The notes beneath the pieces are model-generated. The model was not told the origin of the DNA, ran no database searches, and saw only the letters and a list, made by a program, of their open reading frames with translations. Below are positions 9,088 through 16,404 of a DNA stretch of 29,108 bases, one piece after another; within the stretch, counting starts at the first letter, position 1, and the number at the start of each line of letters is the position of its first letter. The stretch comes from CAYVUI01 sp964454745 (GTDB lineage: Bacteria > Planctomycetota > Phycisphaerae > Sedimentisphaerales > Anaerohalosphaeraceae). The stretch is taken from contig CAYVUI010000057.1 in NCBI GenBank assembly GCA_964454745.1, forward strand, positions 1 to 29,108, read 5' to 3'. The translations under genes were made by a program, and so were the position numbers.

Positions 9088-9160
9088 TAAAGTCCTATAA
9101 ATGACCATCCTGCCAGGCTGATTTACCTTTTTCCTTGATTTTCATCCATTAAACCACCTC

Positions 9161-9245
9161 TGTCTATATATTTATAGACATTTATCCTTTTTTGTCTATA
9201 TATATGTAGACATATGTGACGATATTGTCTATATATATGTAGAGA
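9161..9245. promoter_or_regulatory. Three phased palindromes, probable operators of the HTH/Fic module
   Basis: Three 20-bp near-identical inverted repeats start at 9161, 9193 and 9226. Each has TGTCTA, an 8-bp AT core, and TAGACA; the third right arm is degenerate (TAGAGA). Start-to-start spacing is 32 and 33 bp, about three helical turns, so bound dimers would sit on the same face of the DNA. The last ends 23 bp before the ATG of the HTH gene, and the TATATA cores could overlap its -10 region. This is the arrangement expected for autoregulation by an antitoxin-like HTH protein. The binding partner is inferred from position only. Confidence 0.7.
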
Positions 9246-9268
9246 TGTATCTTTTTGGGACATAGATA

Positions 9269-9733
9269 ATGACTTCTAAACAGATAAAACTAGCCCGGGA
9301 GCAGCTTGATTCAAAGCTAAAGGCTTTTGAATCCATAAAAACTGTCTTACCCCCTGCCAAAGGCTGGATCCGAGCGATCCGGGACGTACTCGGTATGTCC
9401 GGACAACAACTTGCCAATCGCCTCAATGTGAACAGACAGCGGATTTCCAGGATTGAGCAGGATGAAAAACCGGGGAAAGTGACGGTTGAGACTCTTCGCA
9501 ATGTCGCGAAAGCGCTGGACTGTGAATTTGTGTATGCTTTTGTGCCCAGAACCAGCCTGAAAGAAAGCGTAAGACAGCAGGCCAAAAAAATGGCAAAAAA
9601 ACGCATGGCCCGCAGCAACCAATTGATGCGGCTGGAAAAGCAGGAATTGGGCAATGACGAAAAGGCAAAGGCACTGGACAGCCTTGCCGAAGAGATTATG
9701 GACTCGATGCCGAAGAATTTATGGGATGAGTAA
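9269..9733 (+). CDS. Mobile mystery protein A (HTH regulator, likely antitoxin-side)
   Basis: A 154-residue protein with a Cro/C1-type (XRE) helix-turn-helix at about 43-68: LGMSGQQLANRLNVNRQRISRIEQDE, then LRNVAKALDCEFVYAFVP. The N-terminal about 35 residues and the Lys/Arg-rich C-terminal helix (about 105-154) match my memory of the mobile mystery protein A family, which is found paired with a Fic protein (mobile mystery protein B) on transferable elements. A weak GGGA lies 8 bp before the ATG. Its stop codon and the next ATG are 2 bp apart, so the pair is translationally linked. Three palindromes directly upstream suggest that it represses its own promoter. Role as a regulator/antitoxin is inferred from family and context. 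Confidence 0.8.
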   Translation: MTSKQIKLAREQLDSKLKAFESIKTVLPPAKGWIRAIRDVLGMSGQQLANRLNVNRQRISRIEQDEKPGKVTVETLRNVAKALDCEFVYAFVPRTSLKESVRQQAKKMAKKRMARSNQLMRLEKQELGNDEKAKALDSLAEEIMDSMPKNLWDE

Positions 9734-9735
9734 TC

Positions 9736-10320
9736 ATGGAATTTGACTGCCCTGAGGGAGCTACCCCGCTTGACCCTAATGAATCAGAGGGACTGCTGCT
9801 GACACATATCACCACGAAGGCCGAACTGGACCGGTGGGAGCAGGACAATATCAATGAAGCGCTTGCCTGGCTGGAACAGCGAAAGCCGAAGGATATTTTA
9901 AACGAATCGTTTATGAAGCAGCTTCACAAGAAGATGTTCGGCAACGTGTGGAAATGGGCCGGGGCATTTCGAAAGTCCGAGAGGAACCTTGGCGTTGAAT
10001 TTTACAGGATATCCATTGAACTCAAAAAGCTCTGCGATGACGCACAGTATTGGATTTTGAATCATACATTTCCGGAAGATGAGATCGCGGCCCGTTTTCA
10101 TCATCGGCTGGTATTTATCCATTTATTCCCAAACGGTAACGGCAGGCATGCAAGAGTGATGGCAGATCTTATGCTGGAGAACATCTTTGGCAGGCCTGCT
10201 TTTAGCTGGGGCAGTGCGAACCTGGCTGCTGCGGGTTTGGACCGGGAGAAGTACATCGAATCTCTCGTTGCCGCGGACCGGGGAAATCATGAATTGTTAA
10301 TGGATTTTGTCAGGTCGTAG
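9736..10320 (+). CDS. Mobile mystery protein B (Fic-domain protein)
   Basis: A 194-residue Fic protein starting 2 bp after the HTH gene. The Fic signature is HLFPNGNGRHAR at residues 129-140: His129 is the expected catalytic residue, GNG binds phosphates, Arg137 and Arg140 complete the motif. The usual acidic metal-binding residue before GNG is Asn133 here, which I recall as normal for the mobile mystery B group. Fic enzymes usually transfer AMP or another nucleotide part to target proteins. The N-terminal segment (TPLDPNESEGLLLTHITTKAELDRWEQ) is also family-like. I do not see a clean S/T-xxx-E-G/N inhibitory helix motif. It is most likely the effector of a toxin-antitoxin-like module with the upstream regulator. 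Confidence 0.85.
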   Translation: MEFDCPEGATPLDPNESEGLLLTHITTKAELDRWEQDNINEALAWLEQRKPKDILNESFMKQLHKKMFGNVWKWAGAFRKSERNLGVEFYRISIELKKLCDDAQYWILNHTFPEDEIAARFHHRLVFIHLFPNGNGRHARVMADLMLENIFGRPAFSWGSANLAAAGLDREKYIESLVAADRGNHELLMDFVRS

Positions 10321-10354
10321 ATTTTTATAACCACGAAAAACGCAAAAAGATATT

Positions 10355-10371
10355 GGTGGGTATAACCCACC
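10355..10371. terminator. Hairpin between convergent genes (bidirectional terminator or REP-like repeat)
   Basis: A 7-bp perfect stem, GGTGGGT-ATA-ACCCACC, lies between the 3' ends of the convergent Fic and TrmO-like genes. It is followed on the plus strand by CTGCG and a run of A, and on the minus strand by AATATC and five T residues, so it could weakly terminate the minus-strand gene. The preceding AACCACGAAAAACGCAAAA and the GGTGGGT arm resemble dispersed repeats I have seen between genes in environmental genomes, so a REP-like repeat is an alternative. Confidence 0.45.
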
Positions 10372-10386
10372 CTGCGAAAAAAATGA

Positions 10387-10884
10387 TTATTTCTCTCCGG
10401 ATTTTGAATCGGTCATGCCTTTCATTTGATCCGTCAGCCAGCCGATATTAACCTCCTCCCGGGGAAAGAGATCGGGCAGGTAGGGTTTGATGTCCAGCAC
10501 GGGGGTATGATCCGCCATGTCACAACCGCAAATGGTAAGAACCGGCGGCTCGAATTTTACCAGCTTAACCACGGACATTCCGATATGGTTGGGCCGGTAC
10601 GGGCTGCAGGTGGAAAAAACGCCGCGGGGATTGCCGTCCCATGGAGGGTTCGCGATCAGCTCGGTTCGGCTGGCACGGTCGAAGTAAAAGAGAGCCACAA
10701 TGTGCGAGAAACCATCAAGGTCCTTTAGGCCTTTGACAAACGGAGGATACACCTCGATTTTAGCCAGAACGTCCATCGCCCCAGCGGCCTGGCGGGGAAT
10801 ACCGCTCGTTTGGGCAAAAGGAGTACGCAAAATACCGATGGGATATAGTGTGATAGGCTGGTTTTTTTCATTCTTCTGGTTCAT
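10387..10884 (-). CDS. trmO: TrmO-like tRNA m6t6A37 methyltransferase (TsaA/UPF0066 family)
   Basis: A 165-residue protein with the TsaA/TrmO core throughout: YPIGILRTPFAQTSGIPRQ at the N-terminus, LDGFSHIVALFYFDRA, the GVFSTCSPYRPNHIGMSVVK loop that binds S-adenosylmethionine, and DHTPVLDIKPYLP. Family members N6-methylate the threonylcarbamoyl adenosine at position 37 of tRNA. It lacks the C-terminal extension of the about 235-residue E. coli protein and matches the short form of the family, so the exact substrate is less certain than the fold. AGGGA lies about 7 bp before the ATG. It is divergent from the HAD gene. Confidence 0.8.
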   Translation of the reverse strand: MNQKNEKNQPITLYPIGILRTPFAQTSGIPRQAAGAMDVLAKIEVYPPFVKGLKDLDGFSHIVALFYFDRASRTELIANPPWDGNPRGVFSTCSPYRPNHIGMSVVKLVKFEPPVLTICGCDMADHTPVLDIKPYLPDLFPREEVNIGWLTDQMKGMTDSKSGEK

Positions 10885-10908
10885 TTTCTGTCCCTAAGGG
10901 GTTATAAT
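10880..10908 (+). promoter_or_regulatory. Probable promoter of the HAD hydrolase gene
   Basis: A perfect -10 hexamer TATAAT at 10903-10908 lies about 50 bp before the preferred ATG (10959), with a weak -35 (TTCATT at 10880-10885) at 17 bp. The -35 element overlaps the start codon of the divergent TrmO-like gene. Confidence 0.5.
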
Positions 10909-10958
10909 CCGTGTTTTATTATACAGTAAATTGTAGACAACGAAAGAAAGATTTGGTA

Positions 10959-11627
10959 ATGCGACAGGAACTGGAAAAATACCGTTATATCATCTGGGAC
11001 TGGAACGGCACGCTGCTCGACGACGTGTGGTTGTGCGTGGAGACGATTAACTCGCTGCTGCGGGAATACGGGCTGACCGAGGTGGACGAGGAGAAGTACC
11101 AGGAGAATTTTGACTTCCCGGTGCGGGGGTATTACGAGCATTTGGGATTTGATTTTGAGAAGCTCTCGTTCGAGAAGATCGCGGTGGATTTTATCGAGCG
11201 TTATTATGCCCGGCTGGACGCATGCAAAATGCATTCGGATGCGATGGGGACATTGGTGCACTTCCAGGAGGCGGGATGCCGGCAGTCGGTGCTTTCGGCG
11301 ACGAAACAGAGCCAGTTGGAACATTGCGTGGACCACTTCGGCCTGTGTGGGTATTTTGAGCGGCTGGTGGGGCTGGATAATCATTACGCGGCGAGCAAAG
11401 TGGACGAGGGTAAGCGGCTGGTGGCGGAGCTGGATTTACCGAGGGGCGATGTCCTGTATATTGGCGATACGCTGCACGACCATGAGGTCGCGGAGGAAAT
11501 GGGGGTAGATTGCGTGCTGGTCGCACAGGGGCATCATCACGCGGACCGGTTGGCGCGGTGCGGGGCGAGGGTGTACGGATGCCTGGATGAGCTGTTTGAC
11601 AGGTCAGATGTTGATGCCGAGGTCTAG
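10959..11627 (+). CDS. HAD-superfamily hydrolase, subfamily IA-like
   Basis: A protein of about 222 residues from ATG 10959. A GTG at 10911 would add 16 unlikely residues and lies only 3 bp after the -10 box of the probable promoter. HAD motif I is WDWNGTLLDD, with the nucleophile Asp14 and Asn16 in place of the second Asp. Motif II is around VLSATKQ, the motif III Lys is probably in SKVDEGKRL, and motif IV is YIGDTLHDHEVAEEMG. A helical cap is inserted after motif I (about 20-85), as in phosphoglycolate-phosphatase relatives. The D-W-N form recurs in a subset of this family, so it is probably not a broken copy, but it changes the usual general acid/base. Substrate unknown. Its last 24 bp overlap the 3' end of the convergent cheR. 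Confidence 0.75.
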   Translation: MRQELEKYRYIIWDWNGTLLDDVWLCVETINSLLREYGLTEVDEEKYQENFDFPVRGYYEHLGFDFEKLSFEKIAVDFIERYYARLDACKMHSDAMGTLVHFQEAGCRQSVLSATKQSQLEHCVDHFGLCGYFERLVGLDNHYAASKVDEGKRLVAELDLPRGDVLYIGDTLHDHEVAEEMGVDCVLVAQGHHHADRLARCGARVYGCLDELFDRSDVDAEV

Positions 11628-12500
11628 TTTTCTGTCGAGCGGCTCTGACTTTTCGGGTTCCGGATCGAGTGTGTAGTAAACGCTTTTGAGGTGCCGCTGC
11701 GGATGGAAGCGGTCGCAGATGCCGGCAAGATACTCGGAAGCGCCGATGATCAGGCAGCCTTTGTGGTTGAGGATATCTGCGAGGTTGTGGAACGCCTGGA
11801 TTTTCTGCTGCTGGGTGAAGTAGATGGCCATATTACGGCAGAAGATGATGTCGAACATACCGATTTTGTCGAAGTCCTCGATGAGGTTGACTTTTCTGAA
11901 GCTGCACATGGCACGGATTCGGTCGATCACACGCCACTGATTGCCCTCTGCAACGAAGTATTTGCTGAGCAGATCGTCGCTAAGCCCGCGGGAAATTTCC
12001 AGTTTGTTGTAGTGGGCATAGCTGGCCCTTGCAATGGCCTGGTCGGAGATGTCGACGCCGAGTACCTGGATGTCGAATGAACCAAGAGAGGTAACGGCCA
12101 TGTCGAAGATCATGGCGATACTGTAGACTTCCTGCCCGGTACTGCAAGCGGCGCTTAGAATGCGAATCGGAACTTTTGAGCCCGGAGGGGTCTTGTGCTT
12201 TTTGCGGTCGATCAGTTCGGGGATAATTTTATAGCGGAGCATATCGAACGGAGCCCTGTCGCGGAAAAAGAGGGTTTCCTGTGTGGTAATGGCATCGATG
12301 AGGGCTTCCTTGATGATGTCGGTGGTGTCTTTGGTGAGTTTGTAGTAGAATTCGCTGAAGGTAGCGCAGTTGTATTGGAGCAGCAGCGGGGAGAGCCGGT
12401 TTTCGACGAGGTAGGTCTTTTCGGGATTGAGGTCTATCCCAGTTGCCCGGAGGATGTATTCGGCCAGGGTCTTGAATTCCTGTTCGTTGATCTTTATCAT
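11604..12500 (-). CDS. cheR: CheR chemoreceptor glutamate methyltransferase
   Basis: A 298-residue protein, last gene of the chemosensory operon. Residues about 1-75 are the helical CheR N-domain (FKTLAEYILRATGIDLNPEKTYLVENRL). The SAM-dependent domain follows: TTQETLFFRD, the SAM loop ILSAACSTGQEVYSIAM, VLGVDISDQAIARA, and FDIIFCRNMAIYF. It methylates glutamates on methyl-accepting proteins, here presumably the two encoded upstream. Its ATG overlaps the cheB stop by 4 bp (ATGA), so expression is coupled. Its 3' end overlaps the convergent HAD gene and no terminator is visible. No TPR or other extension is present. Confidence 0.93.
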   Translation of the reverse strand: MIKINEQEFKTLAEYILRATGIDLNPEKTYLVENRLSPLLLQYNCATFSEFYYKLTKDTTDIIKEALIDAITTQETLFFRDRAPFDMLRYKIIPELIDRKKHKTPPGSKVPIRILSAACSTGQEVYSIAMIFDMAVTSLGSFDIQVLGVDISDQAIARASYAHYNKLEISRGLSDDLLSKYFVAEGNQWRVIDRIRAMCSFRKVNLIEDFDKIGMFDIIFCRNMAIYFTQQQKIQAFHNLADILNHKGCLIIGASEYLAGICDRFHPQRHLKSVYYTLDPEPEKSEPLDRKLDLGINI

Positions 12501-13660
12501 GATGCCCCCGCCGCGTATTCAACCATAACCGCTTTGATGATTTCGTCCGCGATTTTATCGAGCGGGGCAATGATATCGGCCAGGCCGGCGTTGATGACTT
12601 CGCGGGGCATTCCGTAGACAATACTGGAAGCTTCGTCCTGTGCGATTGAAAATGCGCCTTCGTTTTTCATGGCCTGGAGGCCGGCCTTGCCGTCACTGCC
12701 CATGCCGGTCATAATGACGCCGACGGCAGCGGGGCCGAAGCATCGGGCCACAGAGCGGAAGAGATAATCGACGGAGGGTCTGCAACTGTTTTCCGGGGGG
12801 TCGTCTGTGATGTGGATGATATTTTGATGGTTTACATGGTTGACTTTCATTTGTCTGCCGCCGGGTGCGATGTAGATTTTTCCGGGTTCGAGAATTCGAC
12901 CGTGCTGGGCGTGCAGTACGGGCAGGATGCACTTTTGATTGAGATTGTCGGCCAGCGGGGATGTAAAATCGGTGGGCATGTGCTGGACGATCAGGACGGG
13001 AACGGGGAAATCCGCCGGCAGCGAAGGCAAAACCCTCGACAGGGCCTTCGGCCCCCCTGTCGATATACCGATCGCGACGACTTTGGGCGGCGTCCGCCTG
13101 GTGTCGTGTTTGGAAATGAACCGGGGGTTTGTCTGATCCTGTTTTCTCTGCGGATGGAGATTGTTTGGGGACGTATTTGATTCAGAACCGGCCCGGTTTG
13201 AATGGTGTAATAGGATGTTTTTGACGTTAAGCATCCGGCTAAAGGCCTTCAGAACGGGAGGGAGAGTTTCAGTTATTTTATTTCGGATTTGGGCATAGGA
13301 ATCTTCGGAGGGTTTGACGACCAGGTCAAAGACACCGATTTCCATGGCATCAACGACGTCTTTTTCTTTGATGCGGTTGGGTTTTGCAAGGAGGATAACA
13401 CTCTGGTATCCATACTTTTGCTCGATTTCGCGCATGAAGGCGAGGTTATCCCCGAGGATAAGATCGCAGTCAATCAGGATCAGATCGAACGAAAGGACCT
13501 CCATCTTCGCCCGGGCGACCGAAATGGTGCCGGCGGTTGCCCTACATTCCATGTGTGCAAAATCATCGAGCAGCTCGGTAAGTGCTTTTCGATAAGTCAC
13601 ACTGTCATCGATGACAAGAGCCCGGATATCTCTTTCAGTTGTCTGCAGGATCTGATTCAT
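12497..13660 (-). CDS. cheB: CheB receptor methylesterase with divergent receiver domain
   Basis: A 387-residue two-domain protein. The C-terminal methylesterase (about 190-385) has the catalytic Ser in GISTGGPKAL, the His in QHMPTDFT and the Asp in GMGSDGKAG; it removes methyl groups from receptors. The N-terminal receiver (about 12-130) keeps the acidic pair (VIDDS), the phospho-acceptor position (LILIDCD) and the Lys (VVKPS). It lacks the usual MP..DG after the acceptor (LILGDN instead) and has Ala where a Ser/Thr switch residue is normal (VILLAKPN). Phospho-control may therefore be altered. The linker (about 140-190) is polar. It overlaps cheR by 4 bp and lies 29 bp after cheW; the ribosome-binding site is weak. 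Confidence 0.92.
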   Translation of the reverse strand: MNQILQTTERDIRALVIDDSVTYRKALTELLDDFAHMECRATAGTISVARAKMEVLSFDLILIDCDLILGDNLAFMREIEQKYGYQSVILLAKPNRIKEKDVVDAMEIGVFDLVVKPSEDSYAQIRNKITETLPPVLKAFSRMLNVKNILLHHSNRAGSESNTSPNNLHPQRKQDQTNPRFISKHDTRRTPPKVVAIGISTGGPKALSRVLPSLPADFPVPVLIVQHMPTDFTSPLADNLNQKCILPVLHAQHGRILEPGKIYIAPGGRQMKVNHVNHQNIIHITDDPPENSCRPSVDYLFRSVARCFGPAAVGVIMTGMGSDGKAGLQAMKNEGAFSIAQDEASSIVYGMPREVINAGLADIIAPLDKIADEIIKAVMVEYAAGAS

Positions 13661-13689
13661 GTTTTCGCCGTCAGACGCGTTTTTGGCGT

Positions 13690-14142
13690 TTACAGGTCTC
13701 CTTCATTGAGAATCTCCTCAATGTTCAGGATGGATATAATGCTATGACCGGTATCATGTACGCCGGTGATGAATTTCGCCTGGATTCCGTTGACATTTGC
13801 CGGGGGGGGTGAGACCTGCCGGGGGGAACAGGAAACAACATCGCCAACACGATCCACGAGTAAGGCGACATTTTCATCGATAGAATTGACGACAATCAAC
13901 CGGGAGGTCTGATCGATGGGTGTTTGTGTCTGGTTGAGGATTTTACCGAGATCAATGACCGTGACGATCTCGCCCCGAAGGCTGAGGATGCCCAGGACGT
14001 ACTTGCCGGACTGTGGAACGGTTGTCCATTTGAGCAGCTTATTGATCTCCTGCACGTTGAGGATGTCGAGTCCGCACAATGCCTGTCCGACGTGAAAGGT
14101 AACAAACTCAACCTGCTGAGAAACGGCAGATGTCTGTGCCAT
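13690..14142 (-). CDS. cheW: CheW coupling protein
   Basis: A 150-residue single CheW domain. Typical segments are QVEFVTFHVGQALCGLDILNVQEI, GILSLRGEIVTVIDLGKIL and RLIVVNSIDENVALLVDRVGDVV. CheW links CheA to the receptor tips in the array. AAGGAG lies 6 bp before the ATG and the gene starts 3 bp after the stop of the upstream receptor gene. A proline-rich stretch (VSPPPANVNG) sits in the second half at the usual loop. It is the only separate CheW in the operon, although CheA carries two CheW-like domains itself. Confidence 0.93.
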   Translation of the reverse strand: MAQTSAVSQQVEFVTFHVGQALCGLDILNVQEINKLLKWTTVPQSGKYVLGILSLRGEIVTVIDLGKILNQTQTPIDQTSRLIVVNSIDENVALLVDRVGDVVSCSPRQVSPPPANVNGIQAKFITGVHDTGHSIISILNIEEILNEGDL

Positions 14143-14145
14143 AGC

Positions 14146-16383
14146 TTACTCCTTGTTGTTTTGTAATCGGAATTTCGAAACCATTTGTTTGAGCTGCTCG
14201 GCCATCCCGGAGAGGTCGTGAGCCCGGGTGTTGACCTGCTTGCTTCCCTGGGAGAGGTTTTCCGCCGAGGAGCTGACTTCACATATCTGAGAGGCAATGG
14301 TCCCGGCGGCCTGGGACGACTGAGAGATATTGGAATTGATATCCTGAACCCCTGCGCAGGCCTGGGAGATGCTCGTGGCCATTTCACTGGTCGTACAGCT
14401 TTGCTGTTCTACGGATTCCGCAATCGTAGAGACCAGGTCATTGACCTGGTTGATCACGGTTACGATCTTTTCAATCTCACTGACGGCCTGGCCTGTGGCC
14501 TCCTGAATCCCTGCAATTTTCGCTTCGATCTCATCGGTCGCAGTGGAGGTCTGGTTGGCCAGTTCCTTGATCTCATTGGCGACGACACCAAAGCCCTTAC
14601 CCGCTTCACCGGCACGGGCGGCCTCAATGGTCGCGTTGAGAGCCAGGAGATTGGTCTGTTCCGAGATATCGCTGATGGTCTCGGTGACCCTGGAGATGGT
14701 CTGGGCGACGGTTCCAAGTTCATTGATCATCCGCGATGCATTTTGCGCTTCCGCTACGGCGTTTACGGTGACACTGGAGGCGGTTTCGGTGTTTTTCGCG
14801 ATCTGCCCGATGGTGCCGGACATTTGCTCGGTGGCATAGGATACGCTGTTAAGGCTCGCAGAGGCCTGCTCCATCGATGCTGCCACGGAAGCGAGGTGAC
14901 TGCTCATCTGCTGGGCGGAAGCGGCCACGTTTGAGGTTCGATCATTAGTATTGGAAACCGCAGAATCCATCTGCTTTGATACGGAGGCCAGTTCCACGGA
15001 GGAGAGCCCGACGGTTTCGGCATTCTGGGCGATTTCCGTAATTATATTCTGAATCTGTTCGACGAAAAGATTAAAATTCCTGGCCAGTGCACCGAGCTCG
15101 TCGTCAGTGGTCACTTCCAGTCTCTGGGTCAGGTCGCCCTGTCCGCGTGCGATATCCTGAAGCATTTGCACACTTGAATTAACCGGCTTTAGAATCTGTC
15201 GTGTCAGTACATACGCAATGGAAGCGACGAATCCCATGGTGATTAAAAACAAGCCGATCATTTTTGCATAGCTTTTACGGGCCATACTGTTCATCCGGTC
15301 GCGGGCTTCATGGAATTCATCCGTATACATCCCGGCTCCAATGATCCAGTCCCAGGGTTTAAAGTATACAGCCCGAACAATTTTTTCACGGTCGGGACTG
15401 TCTGGATTGTTTGTCCAGTCGTACCGCTGCTCAAAGACCTGCCCCGAGGGGATATTGATCGCCCGATGGATAAGATTCTGAACGATAAGCTCTCCGTCAC
15501 TGTCAGTGACATTGAGGACGTTTTCGCCGTCACGCTCACCGTCTTTTGAGATAATGTAATTCCCGTCAGTGTCGATGACATAGACATAGCCAGTCTCGCC
15601 AACCTTTGTCGCCTTGATGGCATCCTCCATCGCCTGGATATGCGTTTGTGGATAGCCGACACGGACCATGCCGATGATTTTTCCGGAGGCATCTTTCAGG
15701 GGCTCAGAAACGGTGAAATACCAATGATCACCTACAAGCTCTCTTGCGAAAACTTTGCCTTCGTCCTCGATGATGTTTGCGATCTGCTTATTGCTTTTCC
15801 CGTTCGGAAGGACGGCAGGGAGAAATGGAATGCCGTCTGTCTCGGACACCTGGGGCAGATTGGAAAAGACTCTGAGCATCTGACCCTGCTCGTCAATTCG
15901 CTGATACAGTGAAATGCGGCAGTTCATCTCTTCTAAGGCGGCCTGCGCGATGGAATGCAGCGGAGTCTCCAGGCTTCCCGGCTCGACCCAGCGGTCCGCC
16001 AGCATGAGCCTGGGGAGGGTTTTCTTTTCCGCCTGGCCGGAACAGGTATTGACCACATCAACGGTGAATTGCTGCGGATTGATGGTGATCTCTCCAGCAG
16101 AGACAATTCGATCCCGAGTCACATTCAGCGAGGCGGTGAGATTCTTGTGAACCAACTCCTGCTGGGCTTTGCACATGTCATAAACCCCCCTGGCCAGGTT
16201 CTCAAGATCCTGACCGGCATTGTCCACAAGCTGCTCATTGGCATATTCGACCATTCGCTGATTCTGATTGAACACAATCAGGTTGACGATCACCAGCGGA
16301 ACCGCAGCCATGGCAAGACAGACACACAACAGTCGTGTTTTAAGGCTTGCCTTCCCCAGCAATGTTAATCCAAAAACTTTCAT
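14146..16383 (-). CDS. Methyl-accepting chemotaxis protein, Cache_3-Cache_2 type
   Basis: A 745-residue transmembrane receptor. TM1 is at about 18-42 (LLCVCLAMAAVPLVIVNLIVF). A periplasmic sensor of about 330 residues follows, with the features of a fused double Cache domain (SEPLKDASGKIIGMVRVGYP, GETGYVYVIDTDGNYIISKDG, WIIGAGMYTDEF); such domains bind small organic ligands. TM2 is at about 374-394, then HAMP (LKPVNSSVQMLQDIARGQGDLTQRL) and the cytoplasmic signalling hairpin, with the tip ISEQTNLLALNATIEAARAGEAGKGFGVVANEIKELA. The cytoplasmic half is very like that of the next gene upstream, suggesting tandem duplication with exchanged sensor domains. Ligand unknown. It is flanked at 3 and 21 bp by cheW and the second receptor. 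Confidence 0.92.
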   Translation of the reverse strand: MKVFGLTLLGKASLKTRLLCVCLAMAAVPLVIVNLIVFNQNQRMVEYANEQLVDNAGQDLENLARGVYDMCKAQQELVHKNLTASLNVTRDRIVSAGEITINPQQFTVDVVNTCSGQAEKKTLPRLMLADRWVEPGSLETPLHSIAQAALEEMNCRISLYQRIDEQGQMLRVFSNLPQVSETDGIPFLPAVLPNGKSNKQIANIIEDEGKVFARELVGDHWYFTVSEPLKDASGKIIGMVRVGYPQTHIQAMEDAIKATKVGETGYVYVIDTDGNYIISKDGERDGENVLNVTDSDGELIVQNLIHRAINIPSGQVFEQRYDWTNNPDSPDREKIVRAVYFKPWDWIIGAGMYTDEFHEARDRMNSMARKSYAKMIGLFLITMGFVASIAYVLTRQILKPVNSSVQMLQDIARGQGDLTQRLEVTTDDELGALARNFNLFVEQIQNIITEIAQNAETVGLSSVELASVSKQMDSAVSNTNDRTSNVAASAQQMSSHLASVAASMEQASASLNSVSYATEQMSGTIGQIAKNTETASSVTVNAVAEAQNASRMINELGTVAQTISRVTETISDISEQTNLLALNATIEAARAGEAGKGFGVVANEIKELANQTSTATDEIEAKIAGIQEATGQAVSEIEKIVTVINQVNDLVSTIAESVEQQSCTTSEMATSISQACAGVQDINSNISQSSQAAGTIASQICEVSSSAENLSQGSKQVNTRAHDLSGMAEQLKQMVSKFRLQNNKE

Positions 16384-16404
16384 ACCTTACTCCCATGTTC
16401 TTTC

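Noticed and set aside
9161..9245. CRISPR-like array of three repeats
   Set aside because: Repeats are 20 bp and palindromic with intervals of 12-13 bp, far too short for spacers, and sit at a promoter position of an HTH gene with no cas genes.
9736..9800. N-terminal Fic inhibitory motif (S/T-xxx-E-G/N)
   Set aside because: The E-G in NESEG has Pro, not Ser/Thr, at the required position; no clean match elsewhere in the pair was seen.
14185..14934. Long plus-strand frames across the chemosensory genes (also 12195-12617, 16799-17455 and 18640-19353)
   Set aside because: All are mirror frames of well-supported che and receptor genes with no motif of their own.
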